Source: Pseudorasbora parva
Lineage: Eukaryota > Chordata > Actinopteri > Cypriniformes > Gobionidae
Length of the DNA stretch: 64,000 nt
Assembly: GCF_024679245.1 (NCBI RefSeq)
Contig: NC_090180.1
Span: 12,623,507 to 12,687,506, forward strand
Direction of reading: 5' to 3'
In this document: positions 1 through 64,000 of the stretch, piece after piece
How the letters are laid out: each line of letters starts with the position of its first letter
Position numbering within the stretch: position 1 is the first letter of the stretch
The notes under the pieces: generated by a model
Database searches by the model: none
Told to the model about the DNA's origin: nothing
What the model saw: only the letters and a program-made list of their open reading frames with translations
Program-made: the position numbers and the translations under genes

Positions 1-1141
1 TGAAAAGTCTTTAGTTTTATTATATTTATAAAATAAATATAGGCTGTACCGAGTCTTTCCAGAAAAAAACGAGCGCCTGGAGGCGTATCGTGTGGGCGGA
101 GCTAAAGAATGAGGAGCGCACGTCCTCAAGCTTGGAGAAACTCATGGCTATCGATTCTCAGCTAATACAGATATGATCCAGAATCAGATCCGGAGGCTGA
201 AATAAATTGAACAGGAGAAACAGCAACAGCAGGACGTCCGTCTCTGTGGTATGTACTGTATTTAGTGGCCTGTCAACATTTGTGTGTCTTTACTCGCAGT
301 TTATGAGGACATGATTCGGTTTATGGACTATTGTATGCGACTAAACCTTAGCAGTAGCAAGCAAAACGGTTTTGCATGTCAGACTAGTGTAACGTTATTC
401 AGAGAACAGCAATGGAGTAACGTTAGCGCATTTGAATGACGAAGTACGCGATCGTGTCGTTTACTGATGTTTACTCACGCGACGAGCCAACAGTATAGAC
501 ATTTGAAGCAGTTTTACTCATCGGCTGCTTCCAAAGCAGGACCGAACCTTTATCGCTGGGACCGCTCCGTCAAAAACACACTTCTTTGGTATGATTTGGT
601 GAAGTCCTGTGACAGCAGTGACCGTGGAAATCCACTTTGCAACGTGACTGAAGCGATGTTGTGAAGCTTTCCGTCGTTTCTGCGTTCAAATCGGTTCAAA
701 TGCAGCGCTGCCTTCCCGGAATGCTGTGCTGAAGCGTTGAAGTCGCTCGACGTCACCCATAGGAATAAAGTGGAGCGCGGCGCGACCATAGGGCGCGTCA
801 GAAGTGTTCACGGATGACTGGATCTGCACCTTGAGAGAGTGTTTATGGGCGTGCATTTCCTCTCTCGCTCTAGTCACGCGTGCGCGCGCACCCTACCGGG
901 AGAAGAGCCCGTACGGCCCATACAAGGACCTTCCGATCTATTGACGTCAAGCCGACCCATACTCGAAAAATACTCTCCGAAACTTGTGAGAAACCAGAAG
1001 GCGTATTTTTGACACAGAAATACTCCATCAAAAGTCCAACATTAGTTTTTGAAACGTTGTCTATGTTTAGGATGGGAATCCAAGTCTTTAACAGTGTAAA
1101 AAGCTCAGTATGCATGAAACAGCATTTCACCCCCCCTTTAA
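1..1141. mobile_element. 3' part of a TTAA-type DNA element, decayed
   Basis: GC- and CpG-rich block unlike its surroundings, ending in a C-run and TTAA at 1138-1141. On plus, codons at about 174-212 read YDPESDPEAEIN then stop, resembling the start of the ORF carried by a repeat family common in cyprinid genomes (from memory). The 5' end is outside the window. Short open frames in it (467-664, 880-1230) have no recognisable homology. Confidence 0.5.
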
Positions 1142-1371
1142 TGAAACCTGGGAGATTTGTGTACCTCCATATAGCTAGACAATCTATGAATCTTTCAACC
1201 TACTACCATTTTCAAGCCCCGAAATGCTAGTAAAAACATCTGAGTCTGCTCTCACATTTACACAACATGCATGCTTTTTGAATGCGCCTTGGAGATTAAT
1301 ATTATTGTGTGGTAAGGTGTTTTTTTTTTTTTTTTTACAGTCTATGGTTGTGGCTAGATGGGGTATAGCAA

Positions 1372-1611
1372 CCCTTACGAAAGGAAAATATATTTACCAA
1401 TATATTTTCTTGAAATATATTTTAATAGATGGAATAATATATTGATGGTATTATAAAATGTATTATATATTCATGCAATATATTGCAAAATATACAAATG
1501 ATTGCTGCTTTCAATATATTGCAATATAAATATAAATATTAAATCCCATATATGTGAATATATTGCATGATATTTTCAGATATGTTGCAATATATTTTTG
1601 TTTCGTAAGGG
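1372..1611. mobile_element. AT-rich MITE with inverted ends CCCTTACGAAA
   Basis: 240 bp bounded by CCCTTACGAAA and its reverse complement TTTCGTAAGGG. The inside is made of repeated ATATATTGCAA-like words and is partly palindromic. No coding capacity. Confidence 0.65.
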
Positions 1612-1689
1612 AACGGTTGGAAGTGAGTTAAAATCTCATGATAAAATTACATTAAATAAATGTACTTACCATGTTGAGTTTTATTAATG

Positions 1690-2035
1690 CCAACCCTAAA
1701 CCTCTCTCTCTGTGGGCATGCTTTTGTGAAATATGAGGACACATTTGTGACATGTGTATAATGACATGGGTATGACATAGGTATTACAAGGAGAGGGTGC
1801 CTTGTGAGGACAATGGCCATGTCCTCACTTTTCAAAATGCTTATAAATCATACAGGATGAGTTTATTTTATTTTTTAGAAAGTAAAAATGCAGAATGTTT
1901 CCTGTGATGGGTAGGTTTAGGGGCAGGGACAGTGTAGGGGGATAGAGAATACAGTTTGTACGGTATAAAAACCATTACGTGTATGGAATGTCCCCACATG
2001 TCACAAAAACCAATGTGTGTGTGTGTGTGTTTTTA
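1690..2035. repeat. Dispersed fish repeat with GTAGGTTTAGGGGCAGGG core
   Basis: Contains the core at about 1910-1930 followed by a stretch ending in CATGTCACAAAAACC and a short TG run. I recognise this arrangement as a common cyprinid dispersed repeat; the family name is not assigned. Confidence 0.45.
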
Positions 2036-2705
2036 CATGAAGGATGACCTCAAACTATTTAAATTCGATTATACCACAAATCATCAATCAAAGAGCCGAA
2101 AGGCAAAATGGAAAGACAAAAAGCTGATTTAATGCCAGGTCCTTGAATGTACTTCTGTAATTAAATTACCGTTAGCTCTTACAAATACAGTTTAAATTCA
2201 GAGTGGCTGTGTGTACTGTATGACTCCTGATTGATGACCACCATCATGAAAGTCTTGACCCCTTTTTTTAGGCACATACAAAGATCCCAACCATTTCCCA
2301 GTCGTTCATGAATACTGCTTAGTCTAAGTAAAAAAAAAAAAAAAGTTTTATAAATGTTATTTGGGAATATTTCCTGTTGCATGTACCAACTGGGAATTTA
2401 AAAAAAAAGTCTTCTAACATTCAATTCCATTTAAATTCCTGGAAATCAAAATGGTACATTTCCCTGGTATTTCCAGGGTTTCTTTCTACTATAATCTTCT
2501 AAATATTTCCAATATAAAGGTAGTGTTGTTGATGTTAAAATACTTATGCCATCTGTGCGTCGATTTCTGCAAAACATAAGTAAACACTTGGGGGTGATGT
2601 AAAAACAGCAACATGGGTTCAACCAATATTCCTTTAAGGCAGTGGTTCTCAAACCGGCCCTGGGGTCCCCTCAACACTGCACATTTCACTGTCTTCCTCA
2701 TCAGA

Positions 2706-2830
2706 GGGCCTCCATTCAATTCATGAATGGGAATTTGAATTGAATTGACTCCGCCCCACAGGAAGTTGAATTTGAAGTGGAATTAAATTAATGACAATTC
2801 AAAGAAATTCCACAGTCACACAACAGAGAA
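2706..2830. repeat. Left arm of an AATTGAATTC-rich inverted pair
   Basis: The AATTTGAATTGAATTGA-rich stretch resembles the reverse complement of 5060-5175 (shared AATTCAAAGAAATTC and GAATT words with the same spacing). Could be the ends of one element now filled by SINEs and hAT debris. Confidence 0.35.
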
Positions 2831-3167
2831 TGTGTTGACTCTCACATACATTCAGTGTTAGGACAGTTACATCAGAAATGTAATTGCTTACTGTTATAAG
2901 TTACTCATTATAAATGTGGTTTGGATTTATAAATGCAAAGCAATTTCCTTTTAATATGATTAGTAATTAATTGAATTACACATTTTACCTCAGTAATACA
3001 ACGATAACCATGATTTTTTAATTTAATAACACAATTTCATTACATGCATCTACACTGTAAACATATTACACAGTATCTACTTAATTAAATATTATTAGTA
3101 GAATGTGCTTTTTTAATTTAAGTTGAAAAAATAAAATATATAAATTAGAGTAAATAATAATAATAAT

Positions 3168-3486
3168 AAATAATAATTCATTACATTTATATAGCGCTTT
3201 TCTAGGCACTCAAAGCGCTTTACATAGAAGGGGGGAATCTCCTCAGCCACCACCAGTGTGCAGCATCCACCTGGATGATGCGATGGCCGCCATATTGCGG
3301 CAGAATGCTCACCATACACCAGCTGATTGGTGGAGAGGAGACCGAGTGATTAAGCCAATCCAATCAGGAGAGGGAGATTATTAGGAGGCCATGATGGACA
3401 GGGGCCAGTGGGCAAATTAGGCCAGGATGCCGGGGTTACACCCCTACTCTTTATCGAAGGACATCCTGGGATTTTTAACGACCATG
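3168..3486 (-). mobile_element. 5'-truncated SINE (tail half), minus strand
   Basis: Reverse complement closely resembles the 3' half of the SINE at 3922-4508: shared blocks include GGATGCTGCACACTGGTGG, TGGCTGAGGAGA and the terminal AAAGCGCTATATAAATG. The 5S-derived head is missing. Confidence 0.7.
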
Positions 3487-3921
3487 AATATGACCTGTTT
3501 ATATTTGACTTTCAGTTATGTTATTCAATTAATAGTATATTTGATTGAACTTGTTATTGCACTAACATTAGCAAAATTATTGCTCATTGAACAAAGCAAC
3601 ATTATTCATAATCATAATTATCATCATAATAATAATACTTGCAGTTATTCACATCACAACCTAAACCATAAGCTCTACTCTTCTGCACAATGGTAACAGT
3701 CAAACCTTTAACATAACAGAAATTCTTTCAAATGTCAAACATAAATGAACATATACATATATCTGTTAATATACATTAACAGATTATTCCCTTCACTCAA
3801 AAACACATTAAACAACACTTCATTTCAATATTAATCTCCATTTGCAGCCATATGCAAAGCATGCTGGGAACTAATAATGGTGTCTCTAAATAAAAATGCA
3901 CAACTGAGCTAATTCTAAGCC

Positions 3922-4508
3922 AGCAGCCATATCACCCTGTAGCCCAAGACTGGTTTCGCACTGAAGCTAAGCAGGGCTGAGCCTGGTCAGTACTTGGATG
4001 GGAGACCAACTGGGAAAACTAGGTAGCTGCTGGTAGAGGTGTTAGTGAGGCCAGCAGGGGGCGCTCACCCTGTGGTGTGTGTGGGTCCAAACACCCCAGT
4101 ATAGTGATGGGGACACTGTACTGTCAAAGAGCACCGTCCTTTGGATGAGATGTTAAACTGAGGTCCCGACTCTCTGTGGTCATTAAAAATCCCATGACAC
4201 TTCTCGTAAAAAAGTAGGGGTGTAACCCTGGTGTCCTGGCCAAATTCCCTCGATTGGCCCTTACCAATCATGGCCTCCTAAGAATCCCCATCCACTGAAT
4301 TGGCTCTATCACCCTCTCTCCTCTCCACCTATCGCTGGTGTGTGGTGAGCGCACTGGCGCCGTTGTACTGTGGCTGCCCTCGCATCATCCAAGTGGATGC
4401 TGCACACTGGTGGTGGCTGAGGAGAGACCTCTGACATGAGTGTGAAGCGCTTTGGGTGTACAGTAGTACATATGAAAGCGCTATATAAATGCTTTATTCA
4501 TTCATTCA
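3922..4508 (+). mobile_element. 5S-rRNA-derived SINE (SINE3 type)
   Basis: The first ~100 bases match 5S rRNA: GAAGCTAAGCAGGGCTGAGC (A-box region) and CAGTACTTGGATGGGAGACC (C box), the internal RNA polymerase III promoter. A LINE-like tail follows, ending in GCGCTATATAAATG and an ATTC simple repeat. This is the SINE3 class known from zebrafish. It is not a functional 5S gene: the head is mutated and it carries the long tail. Confidence 0.82.
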
Positions 4509-4906
4509 ATTCTCTTAAAATAAACAAGTAACATTATTTTCCTTAATTTTATCAGCTTAATCAGTTCCTAAATTCAAGCTTCAAAATTGCTTACGTTTCC
4601 TTAAAAAATTAGGAAAGTGTATCTCTTGGTTTTATTTCTATACAACACTGAACCACCATTTATAATAATAATAATAATATACACAATATTTTTTAATTAT
4701 CACCCTTACTTTTTTTGGTGAAAAGTGCAAGACCCATGATTAATTTTTTACTGTCACTCCTTAACCCTGAATACATTTTGTTCTAAATATATACAATAAT
4801 GAAATAAATTACCCCCTCAAGTTTAATTAGTTTTGTTCCAATGTTATTTTCCTTTCAAAGTAATTAAATAACACAAAAATGTTGTTAATGCAGTTATCAT
4901 CAAAAC

Positions 4907-5059
4907 TCACTGATCAACAGTGCTGCATCTAATTCTCAGTGGCTCCTCGGGTGTTTTATCATCGAGTCTGCAGCGTTCTGCTCTGAAGATCTGTCCTGCA
5001 ACACTAAAGAGTCTCTCAACAGGTGCAGATGAAGCTGCTATGGCAAGATGGACTTGCAT
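4907..5059 (-). pseudogene. hAT transposase C-terminal dimerisation fragment
   Basis: A 50-codon frame ending in TGA contains LAIAASSAPVERLFSVAG then Q and IFRAERCRL. The S-A-P-V/S-E-R-x-F-S-x-A-G motif is the hallmark of the C-terminal dimerisation (hATC) domain of hAT transposases. Everything N-terminal, including the catalytic region, is absent; sequence just upstream is an AT-rich repeat. Confidence 0.85.
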
Positions 5060-5508
5060 ATGAATTTCTTTGAATTTTTCTTGAATTTTAATTCTGCTTC
5101 CTTTAATTCAAAATCGAATTCTAGATCCTGTTTTTGACATCAATTCAAAGTCAAATTCAAGAATAGAACAGGAATTTGGGAGTCCTATTAATGTGCAAAG
5201 TAACACTTTAACTAATTAGTTTCTTTTTCAAATAAGTAATGCAAGTTACTTTTTTCTATTATTACTATTTTCTATTTATGTAGAATAGAATAGACTAGTA
5301 TGTTGAGAGAAATCGTAAATTTACATTTGACAATCTAGAACTTTTTTTGTTATTAAAAAAACAAACAAGCAAGCCCAGGTGAGAAAAAGTAAGTCATGTA
5401 TGTAATGCATTACTTTCCATAAACAGTAACACAATTAGTTATTTTTTAAGGAGGGAGTAATGCAATATTGTAATGCATTACTTTTAAAAGTAACTTTCCC
5501 CAACACTG

Positions 5509-6289
5509 CCCATTAGTTCACTGAACACATGAATGTTAAAGTTGGCATGGAACGGAAGTTGTAATGAACTTTTCTTCCCTAATTTGTGACACACATTCCA
5601 GAGAAGCGGTTTCTCGAACAAAAATAGGGCTGGACATCATCCATCCATCCATAGGGAATTGATTGGATCATTGCACGGTTGTGGTTTGCTATTGGTCGAT
5701 CTCATGCGAGTGACAGGTTGTCCTGCCCTCGTGCTACTTCACATCACCAGAGAAAAGATGATGCTGCAAGAGGAAAGGGGGAAGTTATTTTGATTAAAGA
5801 TTATGAGTAAACACCAATAAAAAAAAAAAGATGTGCAAAGATAAATTGTTTATAATAAACACTGCAATATTCCATAAAAATAAATAAATAAATAAATAAA
5901 ATAGCCAATTTTGATTTCATGGTGACTAACATCCAAGTCAAGGTATGCAGGTTCTCATAGCTTTGTGTTGCTCAATCGGTGAATTATCACAGCCAGTTTT
6001 CACTCCAGCGGCTGAATAACTTCTGCATGAGCTGTTCACCTATAGCACCATGGCAACATCAGCTATTAAAGAAACAGCAAATCTAACTCTCTTCTAGATT
6101 TCAGCTTTATAGCATCATTCTGTGAGATTGGAACTAAAAGATTTAGTGTAAGATCAACAAGACATTCCTCATAAATCAAACATGCTTTACATCCAATGAC
6201 GTAATGGCTTAAATGATGTGATTGAGTGAGTGCTTTTGAACTAAACTGATCAATCTCTGTTGGTTAGAGCAAAACTGAAACAGTAGATT
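5509..6289. other. Intergenic sequence between element debris and the 3' UTR
   Basis: Unique-looking AT-rich DNA with a CCAT run at 5640-5652 and an AAAT run at 5879-5900. No coding or RNA feature seen. Confidence 0.5.
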
Positions 6290-7891
6290 ATCTACTTGAA
6301 ATGTAATCGATCATTTATTCCAAGTTTTACATAAATTATAAGTATGTTACACAGACGTGTAAATTCGGAGTCTATTGTCATATATTTGAAGGGTTTTCAG
6401 GGACACAGACAGAACCGCAAAAAACAAAAACAAAAAACAATGGAAGTAAAAGAAAGATAAAGCAATCAAAACAGCTTACAGAACCATACAACCTGAACAC
6501 ATTTTACCACAGAAACTTTAAATATGAAGACAAACGAAGAACGCAATGAGCTTTTGCACATACAGCACAGGAAAAAAAAAATCCATGACTGAGTGAATCA
6601 TACAGATATGATTCATACAAAGAGTAAACAATTATCACTTTTAATACAATACTGTCCAGAATCCGTATTTAATACTGATGAAAAGTAGTTTTATATCTAA
6701 ACGGGTTAATCATAGCAATCACAAAATAACCAAACAAAAGTTTAACAAATAGTCTTTTTTATTTTAAAATTCCCTGCCTCAAATATATAAACTTGATTCT
6801 CTAACCAAGGCTCTGTATGTACAGGGTTGAACATCTTTGAATTGGATACGTCTATTAAGAAATTGAGGTATACTGTCAAGAAATTCAATCTGACATCAAG
6901 TTACTTTTCATCAAGTTTCTTTAGCATTGTAGAGTCACCGATTACCACAGCACCATTGCTACCACTGGAGGACAAAAGAAAGCTAGTGGAAATCTGCAGA
7001 CTTGAGGAAAACTCACGTTCAGGAAATCCTTCACTACGTTAGACATGCCCGTATATTCCTGGATAAAATGGAAACTCCAAGTGCTTAAAATTGGTCAATA
7101 TTTACAAAAATGGATACTTTATAATTACAAATTTGGATGGTTTGTAATGCTGACTTTATTTTATATTTGAACGATTGACATCTTGTGGAAAATTTTGGTT
7201 GCACTGTTGGTTCTCAAACATGAAAGAAAAACTCTTTATGGTTATCAATATTTCATCAATTCAATTTTGATATACATGCAAGACTTAAAGGCAATTGAGA
7301 AAGAACAGTATTGTACAAAATAATAATTACAGTATTACCAAAAATGCACTTTCAATAGCACCTTAAGTGTTTGGGTGTTTACAACAAGAGCACACCACTG
7401 TGGTTGTCTTTCTCTGAGCAGCACCTGGAGGAGGATCCGAAAAGGATACAGGGAAAACGAGTAGGAACGGGATTGGGAATTCATTTGATAGGGGAAGGGT
7501 TGAGATCAAGAGTGAATGGTGCTGGGATTAAGTTTGGAATGGGACTAAAAAAAACAAGGTTTAAAAGAGTTTGGAAATGGGAAAAGATTCCTACAGGCTC
7601 TAGGCTGGGTAGAGTGGTGAGATGATAAAGGAGTGGGTCCTCCTCCTTCGCCTGAAAGTGCGCCATTGTCCACCAGGTAGTTCATGTCCTCTCACTCTCT
7701 CTCGGTTTGATTCCAATTGCAGGTTTTCAGTCATGTGACTGGGATCCCACCAAGGCGATGAATATTCCATTTCAGATTACACAGTGCGGGTGCTGGTGTG
7801 TGTGTTTGTGGCGCAAGGAGGGGGCGGGTTGGGGGTCTCTTGGCTGGCCACACTCCTTGACCTTTGCCATAAAGGTAGAGAGGGGTGTCTT
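6290..7891 (-). other. col11a1: Probable 3' UTR of col11a1
   Basis: The sequence after the stop codon carries no further coding exon and few recognisable repeats. AATAAA hexamers (read on minus) occur at 7155-7160, 6758-6763 and 6313-6318. The last would give a UTR of about 1.6 kb. The end is a guess from hexamer positions only. Confidence 0.4.
6313..6318 (-). other. Candidate distal polyadenylation signal
   Basis: AATAAA on the minus strand. Alternatives at 6758-6763 and 7155-7160 are equally canonical, so which one is used cannot be decided from sequence. Confidence 0.3.
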
Positions 7892-63266
<55,375 letters not shown>

Positions 63267-64000
63267 CTGAAACACACACATACAGATGAGTTTTACGTCT
63301 CACACACCTTTCTAAACACCAATATCATATGCGAGGAGCTGTGTTTGGGTCACACGCTGGCAACCCAAACACATTCCTCTTCCATTGCTTTTAAAGGGCA
63401 TTTGATTCAGAGGCAGCTGTGGAAAAGAATGAGAGAAATTCTAGAGGCATTCTTATTATGGTTTCATCTCAAATAGATGAAATACAGCAACACAATAATG
63501 ACAAAAGAAATTTGAGAAGGGAACGTGAAAAAAACAGCAGACAGATTGAAAGCACATCAGCACCGAAAAGCTGTTCACTTTCTGGTTATAAATCATAGAG
63601 GTGAATGTATGTAACATATGTTTCTATCAGTGTTTGTGTGATGATGTCAGATGGAGGAAGTTCAAAAGGAAGATATGGGAAAAGACATTAATGAAGGTAA
63701 ATCTTGGCATGCATGTGGCTTTTAGATTATGTTTATTTAAAGAGCAGACTCATCTGTGTTCCTCATCTATATTGCAAAAAATAAATAGGTAAATATATAA
63801 ATAAAATGTATTTAAACTAAAAAAGCATCACAATTTCTGAACTTTTTGTTCACAAATTAATTTCATTGTACATTATATAATTGCATTAGGGTTATCAATA
63901 TATTGTTTTTTTATAAATTTATTAAATTGCACAATTATCGTGAAAAAAATACTACGCCATTTATCTCATTAAACATTAACTTTTTCATAATTTACTATAT
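63267..64000 (-). other. Intron upstream of H1, runs off the window
   Basis: 734 bp; AT-rich, no exon seen. The junction exon carrying the first ~15 helix residues must lie further on. Confidence 0.6.

Larger units (their letters stand above)
2853..5508. mobile_element. Possible composite hAT-like element
   Basis: Left edge CAGTGTTAGG and right edge CCCCAACACTG are inverted and hAT-like, and both sides carry AGTTAC/GTAACTT-type subterminal words. Inside are a hAT transposase relic and two SINE copies. No clear 8-bp target duplication at these edges, so they may belong to two different elements. Confidence 0.35.

Noticed and set aside
467..1230. Small genes in the CpG-rich left end of the window
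   Set aside because: Short frames without splice or domain evidence, lying inside a sequence that ends like a TTAA mobile element.
3922..4030. 5S rRNA gene
   Set aside because: The 5S-like head is mutated and continues into a SINE tail with AAAGCGCTATATAAATG, so it is a retroposon.

Overview
This window is nuclear DNA of a teleost fish, most likely a carp-family (cyprinid) species. The evidence is one large, intron-rich vertebrate fibrillar collagen gene whose introns are full of fish-type repeats: a 5S-rRNA-derived SINE, a tRNA-derived SINE, hAT and TTAA-flanked DNA elements, hairpin MITEs and long microsatellites. There are no operons and no prokaryotic or viral gene arrays, and I see no CRISPR array or new enzymatic system.

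The single gene is on the minus strand, from 63266 down to the stop codon at 7892-7894. I found 53 coding exons: 48 encode an uninterrupted Gly-X-Y helix (993 residues) and 5 encode the end of the helix, the C-telopeptide and the fibrillar collagen C-propeptide. Together they give 3792 coding bases (1263 residues plus stop), in frame throughout, with GT/AG splice sites. The C-terminus (ends EVGPVCFLG) and the helix sequence match the proalpha1(XI) chain best, so I call it col11a1. Teleosts have two copies (a and b) and I cannot say which this is. The N-propeptide, signal peptide, promoter and about 15 helix residues lie beyond position 64000.

Layout: 1-6.3 kb is intergenic and repeat-rich (end of a TTAA element, small MITEs, two SINE copies in opposite orientation, and a hAT transposase relic). 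About 6.3-7.9 kb is the probable 3' UTR. From 7.9 to 12 kb lie the C-propeptide exons, and from 12 to 63.3 kb the helix exons (36, 45, 54, 90 or 108 bp). Intron lengths vary greatly. The largest introns (16.2-20.5, 25.4-31.7, 34.4-38.4, 42.4-46.4, 48.5-51.7, 53.7-56.7 and 56.9-59.0 kb) hold most of the mobile elements.

The best second-look items are non-coding: a CT tract of about 88 dinucleotides serving as the polypyrimidine tract of one acceptor (51769-51949), a 53-bp minisatellite in the loop of a long inverted-repeat element (31932-32750), a swarm of elements bounded by TTAA including a 779-bp near-perfect hairpin (55878-56656), and several unique-looking intronic blocks that may be conserved regulatory DNA.
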